A stretch of DNA of 8,866 bases from Oscillospiraceae bacterium (GCA_017480395.1 JAFVAS010000176.1:1-8866); one strand, 5' to 3'; counted from the stretch's first letter, positions 1 through 6,386 are shown. Numbers and translations: made by a program. The notes: generated by a model not told the origin, from the letters alone.

Positions 1-150
1 GTTGGAGTTGACCAGGACGGTCTCGATGCCCTCCTCCTTCAGGGAGCGGCAGGCCTGGGTGCCGGCGTAGTCGAACTCGGCGGCCTGGCCGATGACGATG
101 GGGCCGGAGCCGATGACCAGCACCTTCTTGATACTCGGATTTTTAGGCAT
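1..150 (-). CDS. carB: Carbamoyl-phosphate synthase large subunit, N-terminal 50 residues (partial)
   Basis: This is the first 50 codons of carB; the rest lies beyond the left edge. The large subunit takes ammonia from the CarA glutaminase and, with two ATP and bicarbonate, makes carbamoyl phosphate for pyrimidine and arginine synthesis. The visible part carries the hallmark start of the family: a VLVIGSGPIVIGQAAEFDYAG segment (residues 10-30), which begins the first carboxyphosphate domain, then TQACRSLKEEG. The start codon lies inside the end of carA, so the genes overlap by 8 bases in different frames. A ribosome site (AAGGAGGG) sits 8 bases upstream within carA. Overlap and order suggest coupled translation of the two subunits. 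Identification is near certain although only a fragment is present. Confidence 0.96.
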   Translation of the reverse strand, partial: MPKNPSIKKVLVIGSGPIVIGQAAEFDYAGTQACRSLKEEGIETVLVNSN

Positions 151-1243
151 TGTGGGCACCCTCCTTCTTGGCTTCCTCCACCATCTCCAGGAACTTGTCG
201 AACAGATACTCGGTGTCCTTGGGGCCGGGGCTGGCCTCCGGGTGGAACTGGACGGTGAAGATGCGTTTGTTCTTGTAGATCAGGCCCTCGCAGGTGCCGT
301 CGTTGACGTTGACATGGCTGACCTCGGCGATGGAGGGATCGACGGAGTCGCTCTTGACCATGTAGCCGTGGTTCTGGGAGGTGATGAACACCCGCCCGGC
401 CCGGATGTCCCGCACCGGGTGATTGGCCCCCCGGTGGCCGTAGGCCAGCCGCTCGGTGGTGGCGCCGGTGGCCAGGGCCATGAGCTGGTGCCCCAGGCAG
501 ACGGCGAAGATGGGCAGGTCGGCGTCGTAGAGCTTCCGGATCTCCGCGATGATCTCCACGTTGTCCGCCGGGTCGCCGGGGCCGTTGGAGAGCATCACGC
601 CGTCGTAGCCGCCGGAGAGGATCTCAGCGGCCGGGGTGTGGGCGGGCAGCAGGGTGACATCGCAGCCCCGGGCGTTGAGGCAGGCGGTCATGTTCCGCTT
701 TTCCCCCACGTCCAGCAGGGCGATTTTATACTTCGGGTTCTCCACGGGATAGTGGACGGCCACGGGGGTGGACACCCGCTCCACCGTGCCGGAGACCCGG
801 TAGGCGCGCAGCTGCTCCAGCACCTCATCCATATTAAAATGCTCCGCACAGGTGATCATGCCGTTCATGGTCCCCTGACTGCGGAGTATTTTGGTGAGCT
901 CCCGGGTGTCCACGTTCTGGATCCCGGTGATGTTGTGGGCCTTGAGATAGTCGTCCAGGGTGCCCTCGTTGCGGAAATTGCTGCCCCGCTCGGAGAGGCA
1001 GCGCACCACAAAGGCCTCCGCCCAGGGCTGGCCGGACTCGTTGTCCTCGTGGTTGACGCCATAGTTGCCGATCAGGGGATAGGACATGACGATGCCCTGC
1101 CCGGCGTAGGAGGGGTCGGTCAGGATCTCCTGATAGCCGACCATGGAGGTGTTGAACACCATCTCGCACACCCGGGTCTCGGTGCTGCCGATGCTCTCCC
1201 CCACGAAGGTGCGGCCGTTGGAAAGGATCAATGTCGCCTTCAT
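143..1243 (-). CDS. carA: Carbamoyl-phosphate synthase small subunit (glutamine amidotransferase)
   Basis: CarA (366 residues) hydrolyses glutamine and channels ammonia to CarB in the cytoplasm. The N-terminal small-chain domain (about residues 1-130) shows the family signature NTSMVGYQEILTDPSYAGQ (31-49) and the SYPLIGNYG segment. The C-terminal class-I glutamine amidotransferase domain has the SNGPGDP loop, the nucleophile Cys249 in AVCLGHQ, and His334 and Glu336 in VQFHPE, so the full Cys-His-Glu triad is present. I chose the ATG at 1243 because MKATLILSNG is the usual family start and an AAGGCGGG ribosome site lies about 8 bases upstream; an in-frame upstream start would add 13 unconserved residues and swallow that site. 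The gene is first in the carAB operon, behind the promoter and attenuator-like leader at 1289-1388. Confidence 0.97.
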   Translation of the reverse strand: MKATLILSNGRTFVGESIGSTETRVCEMVFNTSMVGYQEILTDPSYAGQGIVMSYPLIGNYGVNHEDNESGQPWAEAFVVRCLSERGSNFRNEGTLDDYLKAHNITGIQNVDTRELTKILRSQGTMNGMITCAEHFNMDEVLEQLRAYRVSGTVERVSTPVAVHYPVENPKYKIALLDVGEKRNMTACLNARGCDVTLLPAHTPAAEILSGGYDGVMLSNGPGDPADNVEIIAEIRKLYDADLPIFAVCLGHQLMALATGATTERLAYGHRGANHPVRDIRAGRVFITSQNHGYMVKSDSVDPSIAEVSHVNVNDGTCEGLIYKNKRIFTVQFHPEASPGPKDTEYLFDKFLEMVEEAKKEGAHNA

Positions 1244-1286
1244 CGTGAATACCCGCCTTTCTGTTGCTTCCAAATGCTGCAAAACT

Positions 1287-1322
1287 TTAAAAAAAGAGAG
1301 CCTCCGCGCGCGATGGCTCCAT
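1287..1322 (-). CDS. Possible carAB leader mini-ORF (11 codons)
   Basis: A short frame, MEPSRAEALFF followed by TAA, starts in the carA leader and runs through the terminator hairpin; its last sense codons are TTT TTT, inside the uridine tract. A GGGAG element lies 13 bases upstream of the ATG, which is rather far for a ribosome site. The arrangement resembles leader peptides such as E. coli pyrL, where a ribosome following polymerase through a U-rich pause disrupts the terminator. This is inference from position alone; an 11-codon frame can arise by chance. Conservation across relatives would be needed to trust it. Confidence 0.25.
   Translation of the reverse strand: MEPSRAEALFF
1289..1319 (-). 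terminator. Attenuator-type terminator in the carAB leader
   Basis: Read on the minus strand, GAGCC (1319-1315) pairs with GGCTC (1302-1298) around a 12-base GC-rich loop, followed by TC and seven T (1295-1289). It lies between the carA promoter and the carA start, so if it works it would end transcripts before carA. The stem is only 5 perfect pairs, extendable by a wobble pair. The upstream half is shared with the competing hairpin at 1307-1329. Confidence 0.6.
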
Positions 1323-1353
1323 CCGCGCGTGGCAACTCCCAGTAGGCTTTACC
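1307..1353 (-). promoter_or_regulatory. Two-hairpin leader region of carAB (candidate antiterminator)
   Basis: Read on the minus strand, two structures precede the terminator. Hairpin 1 pairs GGTAA (1353-1349) with TTGCC (1335-1331), with a smaller CC/GG pairing inside. Hairpin 2 pairs CGCGCG-G-ATG with CAT-CGCGCG across a GAGC loop (about 1329-1307), with one bulged G. Hairpin 2 uses the GAGCC needed by the terminator stem, so the two should exclude each other. The transcript predicted from the promoter would begin almost at hairpin 1. I do not recognise a known riboswitch class. A CTGGGAG stretch in hairpin 1 resembles the CNGNGAG core of PyrR sites, but too weakly to call. Confidence 0.5.
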
Positions 1354-1359
1354 TTAGCT

Positions 1360-1388
1360 ATTAAACCACAATATATAGTAAATTGCAA
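1360..1388 (-). promoter_or_regulatory. Housekeeping-type promoter for carAB
   Basis: On the minus strand, a -35 box TTGCAA (1388-1383) is followed after exactly 17 bases by a -10 box TTTAAT (1365-1360). The region is AT-rich in an otherwise GC-rich sequence. Predicted transcription would start near 1353, giving a leader of about 110 bases before carA. A small inverted repeat, GGGA-AAA-TCCC, lies immediately upstream of the -35. Confidence 0.65.
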
Positions 1389-1511
1389 GGGATTTTCCCC
1401 GTTTCTGACGCTTTTTCCGATCACGACAAAAGCCGGTTTGCATAACGCGGCTCATTCTGGGAAGTCTAACAAAACGAAACGATACGCGAAGAAACGGGGA
1501 GGAGGGGGAGC

Positions 1512-2192
1512 ATGATCGTCTCGCTGATGCGGACCGTCATCCTGTACCTGATCGTCATCGGCGGGGTGCGGCTGATGGGCAAGCGGCAGGTGGGGGAGCT
1601 GGAGCCGGCGGAGCTGGTGCTGGCCATGATGATCTCCGACCTGGCGGCGGTGCCCATGCAGGAGTACGGCATCCCCCTGCTCTACGGGGTGGTGCCCATC
1701 GTCACCCTGCTCTGCCTGACCATGCTGCTGAGCGTGGCCACCATGCGCTCGGTGCGGCTGCGGGCCCTGATGTGCGGCAAGCCCAGCATCGTGGTGCAGG
1801 AGGGGAAGCTGCGGCAGAACGAGATGCGCAAGGTGCGCATGACCATCGACGAGCTGGTGGAGGAGCTGCGGCTCCAGGGGGTGACCGACCTCACCCAGGT
1901 GCAGTACGCCATCCTGGAGACCAACGGCGACCTGTCGGTGCTGCTGAAGGCGGAGCACCAGCCGGTCACCGCCGCCGCCCTGGCCCACCCCCCGGAGCAG
2001 GAGACGCTGCCCTTGGTGCTCATCAACGACGGCCGGGTGCTCACCGACAACCTGACCGCCCTGGGGCTGGAGGAGCGGTGGCTGCAAAAGACCCTGCGCG
2101 CCTTCGGGGTGCAAAGCCCCCGGGAGGTCTTTCTCCTCTCGGCGGATCGGGCGGGCAAGCTCTACTTTGCGGCGAAGGAGGATGCCGGATGA
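1512..2192 (+). CDS. DUF421 (YetF/YcaP family) membrane protein
   Basis: A 226-residue protein with the layout of the DUF421 family. An N-terminal membrane part has three hydrophobic segments (about residues 5-19, 33-49 and 56-77), followed by a cytoplasmic domain beginning around GKPSIVVQEGKL (89-100). The signature RLMGKRQVGELEPAELV (20-36), between the first two segments, is typical of the family. Biochemical function is unknown; some DUF421 proteins of spore formers belong to spore membranes and affect spore resistance. The start is supported by a strong GGAGGAGGGGG ribosome site just upstream. Its TGA overlaps the ATG of the DUF4363 gene (ATGA), so the two are translationally coupled. 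No convincing housekeeping promoter is visible between carA and this gene. Confidence 0.93.
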   Translation: MIVSLMRTVILYLIVIGGVRLMGKRQVGELEPAELVLAMMISDLAAVPMQEYGIPLLYGVVPIVTLLCLTMLLSVATMRSVRLRALMCGKPSIVVQEGKLRQNEMRKVRMTIDELVEELRLQGVTDLTQVQYAILETNGDLSVLLKAEHQPVTAAALAHPPEQETLPLVLINDGRVLTDNLTALGLEERWLQKTLRAFGVQSPREVFLLSADRAGKLYFAAKEDAG

Positions 2193-2569
2193 GGCGGGTG
2201 TGGATCTGCGTGGCCCTGCTGCTGGCGATGCTGGGGGCGGCGGCCTGGAGTGGGGCGCGGCTGACGGCGCTGACGGGAGAGATGTCCGCCGACCTGCGCC
2301 GGGCCCAGGCGGCGGCGGAGGCGGGAGAGTGGGAGGAAGCCTCGGAGCTGACCGCCCGGGCCTCTGGCCGCTGGCAGGCGCGGCAGCGCTACCTCTATAT
2401 TGTCCTGCGCCACAGCGCCGCCAATGACGTCACCACCGGCCTGCGGGAGGTGGAGGCCCTGCTGCGCTGGCGGGAGACGGCGGAGTATGCCGCCGCCAAC
2501 GCCCGGCTGCTGGTGCTGATCGAGAGCCTGGCGGAGACGGAGCGCCTGACGGCGGAAAATCTGCTCTAG
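2189..2569 (+). CDS. DUF4363 family protein, membrane-anchored
   Basis: A 126-residue protein with one N-terminal hydrophobic helix (about residues 4-23) preceded by two arginines, followed by a largely helical, charged region ending in ERLTAENLL. The single anchor suggests that the helical part is exposed outside the membrane. Size, layout and position immediately after a DUF421 gene match DUF4363, which often accompanies DUF421 in Clostridia; the function is unknown. The start is fixed by the ATGA overlap with the preceding stop and by AAGGAGG 7 bases upstream. The coupling suggests a partner of the DUF421 protein, possibly in one membrane complex (inference). The gene ends 7 bases before the end of the convergent amidase gene, with no obvious terminator hairpin. 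Confidence 0.85.
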   Translation: MRRVWICVALLLAMLGAAAWSGARLTALTGEMSADLRRAQAAAEAGEWEEASELTARASGRWQARQRYLYIVLRHSAANDVTTGLREVEALLRWRETAEYAAANARLLVLIESLAETERLTAENLL

Positions 2570-2576
2570 CCGCCCC

Positions 2577-3059
2577 TCACCACACCCGCACCCCCTCGAT
2601 GTGCAGAACGCGGGTCCGGGCGGCGCGGTAGGAGGACAGGGGCCGGTCCAGGGCGTTGAAGGTGTGGGCCGCCACCAGAATCTGCGGGGTGACGGCGGTG
2701 ACGACCGGGGAGTGGTAGAAGTCCCCGGCGGCGTCCCCCAGCTGGACAATGTCCCCGGGCCGGGCGCCGTCCAGGCCCACCTCCCGGGCGAAGGGGCCGA
2801 CGGAGCGGTTGGAGACCAGAAAGGCGTGGAGGTACTCCACCCCCGTCCAGGAGGCGGTGCGGTCGTCGGCGGAGCGGTAGAACCAGCCGGAGACGGGGGT
2901 GAAGTTCATCTGCCCCGCCCCGGCGTAGATACATTGGGAGGCGAAGTTGGTGCAGTCGCCCCCGAGATACTGGAAGTCGAAGTAGGCCGGGTTGCGGCCC
3001 AGGGCCCAACGCCGGGCGTAGGCCACGGCGGCGGCGCGGTCATAGGGAAGGATGCGCAT
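2577..3059 (-). CDS. Amidase_6-domain protein (putative cysteine amidase/peptidase)
   Basis: A 160-residue protein that is almost entirely one Amidase_6 domain, a papain/NlpC-P60-like hydrolase fold. It opens with PYDRAAAVAYARRWALGRNPAYFDF (residues 5-29), then GGDCTNFASQCIYAG (33-47), where Cys36 is the expected nucleophile. A PGDIVQL segment (101-107) and the FYHSPVV segment with candidate catalytic His116 follow. Substrate is unknown; relatives are thought to cut amide bonds in peptides or cell wall. The start at 3059 has an AGAGGTG ribosome site; an upstream extension to 3161 would add unconserved residues. Unlike many relatives it has no signal peptide or wall-binding domain, so it may act inside the cell. 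It is divergent from the esterase gene. I see no good promoter of its own. Confidence 0.85.
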   Translation of the reverse strand: MRILPYDRAAAVAYARRWALGRNPAYFDFQYLGGDCTNFASQCIYAGAGQMNFTPVSGWFYRSADDRTASWTGVEYLHAFLVSNRSVGPFAREVGLDGARPGDIVQLGDAAGDFYHSPVVTAVTPQILVAAHTFNALDRPLSSYRAARTRVLHIEGVRVW

Positions 3060-3111
3060 GAAAAACACCTCTTTTCCCAGCCTATGCCCCCGGCTTTGCC
3101 CCGGTGCACGG

Positions 3112-3140
3112 TTGCAATGGGGGCCAGAATCTGCTATGCT
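3112..3140 (+). promoter_or_regulatory. Promoter for the carboxylesterase gene
   Basis: A -35 box TTGCAA (3112-3117) and a -10 box TATGCT (3135-3140) are separated by 17 bases. Predicted transcription would begin near 3147, only a few bases before the AAGGAGG ribosome site, giving a very short leader. It lies in the 104-base gap shared with the divergent amidase gene. Confidence 0.6.
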
Positions 3141-3163
3141 GGGATAAAAAGGAGGCGGCACAT

Positions 3164-4735
3164 ATGACCCAACCCATCGTCACCCTGCCCTCCGGGCGCT
3201 ATGTGGGCGTCCGGAACCCATCGGGCACCCTGACCTTTCAGAACATCCCCTACGGCACCTTCCGGGGCCGGTGGAAGCCCCTGGGGCCGGTGGAGCCGGG
3301 GGATGAGCGCCACGACGCATCCCGACCCGGCCCGGCCTGTCCCCAGATCCCCTTCGGCCCCTACCCCCAGTGCCAGGCGGAGTACGACGAGGCGGCCTGC
3401 TTCACCCTCTCCGTCTCCACGGCGGATTTAGGGGGCAAGAAGCCGGTCTACGTCTACATCCACGGGGGCGCCAACGTCTCCGGCGGCTACTTTGACCCCC
3501 GCATCCAGACGGCGGGCTTTGTGGACCGCCACCCGGATCTGGTGTGCGTCACCTTCAACTACCGCCTGGGCATCCTGGGCACCCTCTGCCTGGACGGGCT
3601 GACCGACGAGAGCGCCTACCGGCACAGCGGCAACCTGAGCACCCTGGATCAGATCGCCGCCCTGGAGTGGGTGCGGCAGAACATCGCCGCCTTCGGGGGC
3701 GATGCGGACAACGTCACCATCGGGGGCCAGTCCTCCGGCTGCGCCAGCGTCAAGCAGCTCTTCCTCGTCCCCCGGGCCTGGCCCCTGTTCCGCCGGGCCA
3801 TCTGCCAGAGCGGCACCACCCTCTCCCGCAGCCGCCCCCTCACCGGGCCGGAGGCCCGCGCCGCCGCGGCACGCACCTTTGACGCCCTGGGGATGGACAG
3901 CCTGGAGGGGCTGCTGGGGCTGGACACGGCGCGGCTGCTCTCCGTCTCCCCCTTCGAGCTGGGCCTCGCCGCCGTGGAGGACGACATCACCCTCCCCACC
4001 GGGATGAACGAGCGGCTCTGCGGAGGGGATGAGGCCGCCCTGGTGAGGGGAAAGGACATCCTGATCGGCTGCATGAACGGCGACATGGACGGCTTCGCCC
4101 AGGACGCGGACAGTCTGGAGCGGACAAAGGCCGTCTCCCGCCGGGAGATCGCGGAGATGCTGCAGAGCATGCCCCAGGGCGTGGCGGAGCTTTATGTCAA
4201 GCAAATTCTCCCCGGCGTCTCCGACGTTCCCGCCGCCGCCCGCCGTCTGCGGGCCTACACCGAGGGGGACGCGGAGCGGCTTTTTGAGCTATATTCCGAA
4301 AAATGCCCGGGGGAGGAGCCCTTCCTGCTGGTCTCCGACTGCCTGAACGATTTTTTGATGTACAATCCGCTCGCGTTGGAGAGTTCTGGATTATGTAAAC
4401 ATAACAATGTCTACCTCTACCTCTGGGACTGGGCCCCCAAAAGCCTGCTGCCCCGGCGGGCCGTCCACGCCATGGACGTGCCCTTCGTCTTCGCCGCCCC
4501 CCACGAGCTGGGGGCGCTGCCGGAGGAGGAGCGGCGGGAGGCGGAGGCGATGTACGCCGTGACGGCCCGGGTGTGGGGGGACTTCCTCCGCACCGGGATT
4601 CCCGACCCGACGGCCCGGCCCTTCGCGCCGGACACCATGCCCACCCTCCGCATCGACCGGATCCCCCGGACAGAGGACGACCCCCGGCGGGTGTCGCGGA
4701 TATGCCTGACGGAGTGGCTGCGGGAGCAGAAATAG
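3164..4735 (+). CDS. Type-B carboxylesterase family protein
   Basis: A 523-residue alpha/beta-hydrolase of the COesterase (type-B carboxylesterase) family, about the usual length for bacterial members. Such enzymes hydrolyse small carboxylic esters by a Ser-acid-His triad. Visible landmarks are FQNIPYG (25-31), the oxyanion loop YIHGGANVSGG (98-108), NYRLGILG (132-139), DQIAALEWVRQNIAAFGGDADNVTI (162-186) and the nucleophile elbow GQSSG with Ser190. Asp309 in NGDMDG is the likely acid, where Glu is more usual, and His435 in HAMDVPFVF is the likely base. No signal peptide is present, so it is probably cytoplasmic. GGAGG lies 8 bases before the chosen ATG at 3164; an in-frame ATG at 3104 would sit upstream of the promoter boxes. 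Around 4349-4410 the codon use becomes unusually AT-rich. The natural substrate cannot be told from sequence. Confidence 0.93.
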   Translation: MTQPIVTLPSGRYVGVRNPSGTLTFQNIPYGTFRGRWKPLGPVEPGDERHDASRPGPACPQIPFGPYPQCQAEYDEAACFTLSVSTADLGGKKPVYVYIHGGANVSGGYFDPRIQTAGFVDRHPDLVCVTFNYRLGILGTLCLDGLTDESAYRHSGNLSTLDQIAALEWVRQNIAAFGGDADNVTIGGQSSGCASVKQLFLVPRAWPLFRRAICQSGTTLSRSRPLTGPEARAAAARTFDALGMDSLEGLLGLDTARLLSVSPFELGLAAVEDDITLPTGMNERLCGGDEAALVRGKDILIGCMNGDMDGFAQDADSLERTKAVSRREIAEMLQSMPQGVAELYVKQILPGVSDVPAAARRLRAYTEGDAERLFELYSEKCPGEEPFLLVSDCLNDFLMYNPLALESSGLCKHNNVYLYLWDWAPKSLLPRRAVHAMDVPFVFAAPHELGALPEEERREAEAMYAVTARVWGDFLRTGIPDPTARPFAPDTMPTLRIDRIPRTEDDPRRVSRICLTEWLREQK

Positions 4736-4742
4736 ACGCAGA

Positions 4743-4770
4743 AAGTGGCAAGGCAAAAGCCTTGCCACTT
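4743..4770. terminator. Bidirectional terminator between convergent genes
   Basis: A perfect 12-base-pair stem, AAGTGGCAAGGC / GCCTTGCCACTT, has an AAAA loop. It sits 8 bases after the esterase stop and 2 bases after the stop of the opposing XRE-AbrB gene. Neither side has a full run of T, so termination may be moderate. Position between converging genes strongly supports the role. Confidence 0.8.
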
Positions 4771-4772
4771 GT

Positions 4773-5198
4773 TCATTTCTCCTGGCTGCTGCGGATCATG
4801 TCCGCGATGCGGAGAAAGTCCTCCGACTTGAGCAGGGCGATGCCCTGGGCCTCGTCCCCCAGCACCACCAGGCTGTCCCCGGGCTGGATGGAGAACAGCC
4901 GGCGGGCCTTGGCGGGGATGACGATCTGCCCCTTGTCCCCCACGGTGACCACCCCGAAGAGGTGCTTGCCCCTGGGGGGCACATCCAGCCCGGCGTTGTC
5001 CCTTGGCTCATAGTTGGCCAGGTCGTCCAGGGACACCCCAAAGACCTCCGAGAGCAGGCGGCACTTCTCCAGGTCGGGCACCGTCTCCCCGCTCTCCCAC
5101 TTGGCCAGGGCCTGCCGGGACACCCCCACCCGCTCCGAGAGCTCCTCCTGGGTCATGTGGTGTATCCGGCGCAGATGGCTCAGATTTTCATGAAACAT
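4773..5198 (-). CDS. XRE-family HTH regulator fused to an AbrB/SpoVT-type DNA-binding domain
   Basis: A 141-residue transcription regulator with two DNA-binding modules. Residues 1-61 form a Cro/C1-type helix-turn-helix, with MTQEELSERVGVSRQALAKWESGETVPDLEKC (15-46) as the core and SLDDLANYE closing it. Residues 83-124 form an AbrB/MazE-like swapped-hairpin domain, shown by VTVGDKGQIVIPAKARRLFSIQPGDSLVVLGDE and ALLK. The gene starts inside the end of the acyltransferase gene (11-base overlap) with its own AGGAGG site about 6 bases upstream, so it is cotranscribed and probably translationally coupled. No domain for a small-molecule signal is obvious. It may control its own operon, but no operator repeat is identified. 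A hairpin follows the stop. Domain calls are firm; targets are unknown. Confidence 0.92.
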   Translation of the reverse strand: MFHENLSHLRRIHHMTQEELSERVGVSRQALAKWESGETVPDLEKCRLLSEVFGVSLDDLANYEPRDNAGLDVPPRGKHLFGVVTVGDKGQIVIPAKARRLFSIQPGDSLVVLGDEAQGIALLKSEDFLRIADMIRSSQEK

Positions 5199-6294
5199 GG
5201 CGGGCCTCCTGTTCTCCGCTCCGGTTTTTTTCGATGCCCAGCACGCACCAGCGCACCACCGGGATGCGGGAGATCAGCGCATAGAGGGCCAGCGCCCCGG
5301 CGAAGGCGGCGGCGCCGCTGAGCAGGTAGATGAGAAGGGGGGGCAGGCTGGTATAGCGGGTCAGCAGCAGCCCGGTCACCGACAGGGGGAGGTAGTGGAA
5401 GACGTAGAGCCCCCAGCTTTTTTTGCCCATCCACGCCGCAAGGGGGCTGGTTTTGTCGGCGTACCGCTTGGCCCCGCCCAGCAGGGCCAGCACCGCGCAC
5501 CAGAGATAGGCCACGGTCAGGGGGCTGTTCACCACCGGCTCCACCGCGTAGTTCTGCCCGAAGTGGACGACGGTGTTGGCGGCGGCCAGGGCGGTGGCCA
5601 GGACGGCCAGGGGGAGGCTGTACCTGACCAGGCAGTCGGTGGCAGCCTCGTTGGCGAGGAGGAAGTAGCCCAGCAGGAAGACAAAGCCGTACAGCCCGAA
5701 GCGGTAGACCACGACCACCGGGGTGTTGCCCACCTGGGCGAAGGCCCAGACCGCCACGCCGAGCGCCGCGAAGAGGGCGGGGTGGAAGGCGCTGCGCCGG
5801 GCCAGCCAGGCGGAGAGCCGCTGCCGCTCCACGCGGCGGATCAGCACCAGGGCCAGGGAGAAGATCCACAGCATCTGGATGTACCACAGCACCCCGGTGC
5901 CCGAGAGGGCCATGATGAGGTAGAACACCGGCCCCGGCACGGCGGACATCGGCTCCAGAGCGCCGCTCAGATCCATGCTGACATAGCCCTGGAGCCACTG
6001 GAACACCAACAGGCCCAGGGTGGAGGGCACCAGCAGCTTGACGGTGCGGGCGCGCAGAAAGGCCCCGTCGGACTGCCCCTCCAGGGCATAGCGGGCGCTC
6101 ATGCCGGAGACGGCGAAGAGCAGCACCATGACCCAGGGGTAGAGGACATACTGCACCGCATCCTGATACTGCACCGGACGGAAGGGCCCCACCACCCCGG
6201 CGGCGGCCACGCCGTTGAACATGTAGAAGACGTGATAGAGTACCACCGTCACCACCGTCGCCCAGCGCAGGTTGTCCAGATAGCACTTTCTCAT
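5188..6294 (-). CDS. Acyltransferase 3 family membrane protein
   Basis: A 368-residue polytopic membrane protein with about ten hydrophobic segments, consistent with the acyltransferase-3 family (OafA/OatA type), which transfers acyl groups to cell-surface sugars, glycans or antibiotics. The N-terminus carries the family motif Arg-x10-His (Arg10 in YLDNLR to His21 in LYHVFYM). LLFAVSGMSARYAL matches the usual FxxSG segment, VLWYIQMLW matches the WFL-type segment, and WGLYVFHYLPL is the typical C-terminal signature. There is no extra extracytoplasmic esterase domain. The start at 6294 has AAGGTGG 7 bases upstream. Its stop overlaps the start of the XRE-AbrB regulator. A good promoter lies 39 bases upstream of the start codon. 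The acceptor substrate cannot be inferred. Confidence 0.9.
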   Translation of the reverse strand: MRKCYLDNLRWATVVTVVLYHVFYMFNGVAAAGVVGPFRPVQYQDAVQYVLYPWVMVLLFAVSGMSARYALEGQSDGAFLRARTVKLLVPSTLGLLVFQWLQGYVSMDLSGALEPMSAVPGPVFYLIMALSGTGVLWYIQMLWIFSLALVLIRRVERQRLSAWLARRSAFHPALFAALGVAVWAFAQVGNTPVVVVYRFGLYGFVFLLGYFLLANEAATDCLVRYSLPLAVLATALAAANTVVHFGQNYAVEPVVNSPLTVAYLWCAVLALLGGAKRYADKTSPLAAWMGKKSWGLYVFHYLPLSVTGLLLTRYTSLPPLLIYLLSGAAAFAGALALYALISRIPVVRWCVLGIEKNRSGEQEARHVS

Positions 6295-6332
6295 CTGTTT
6301 CCCACCTTTGCAAATATTCTTTCCATGGGCCT

Positions 6333-6361
6333 ATTATAAGAAAGAACCGCCGCCCTGTCCA
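6333..6361 (-). promoter_or_regulatory. Promoter of the acyltransferase/XRE-AbrB operon
   Basis: On the minus strand, a -35 box TGGACA (6361-6356, one mismatch to TTGACA) and a perfect -10 box TATAAT (6338-6333) are 17 bases apart. The -35 and most of the spacer lie in the 3' arm of the terminator hairpin of the preceding gene. Confidence 0.75.
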
Positions 6362-6386
6362 GCAAGGAGAGCTGACACGGCGGCGG
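6338..6386 (-). terminator. Terminator of the PhzA/B-like gene
   Basis: Read on the minus strand, a long stem pairs CCGCCGCC-TGTC-AGC (6386-6371) with GCTGGACA-GGGCGGCGG (6363-6347), with one mismatch, one bulged base and a 7-base loop. It is followed by TTCTTTCTT (6346-6338). It begins about 40 bases after the stop of the PhzA/B-like gene, where an intrinsic terminator is expected. The downstream T-rich tract runs straight into the -10 box of the next promoter. Confidence 0.8.

Noticed and set aside
1243..1341. Continuous UUG-started frame through the carA leader ending in a TGA that overlaps the carA ATG
   Set aside because: The overlap with the carA start is tempting, but the UUG directly abuts the only candidate ribosome site (no spacing), and the encoded peptide shows no recognisable character.
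92..1345. Long open plus-strand frame opposite carA
   Set aside because: It is antisense to a fully convincing carA/carB, the protein is low in complexity (G, V, H, D, L rich), and it has no ribosome site. Long antisense frames are expected in GC-rich coding DNA.
1331..1353. PyrR-binding site in the carA leader
   Set aside because: CTGGGAG fits the CNGNGAG core, but the flanking UCC and GGY positions and the usual bulged stem are not matched. A seven-base match is too little to name the regulator.
5197..6339. Long open plus-strand frame opposite the acyltransferase gene
   Set aside because: The composition is dominated by G, H, Q, E and P with no recognisable domain. It mirrors the real gene on the other strand, which has family motifs and a promoter.
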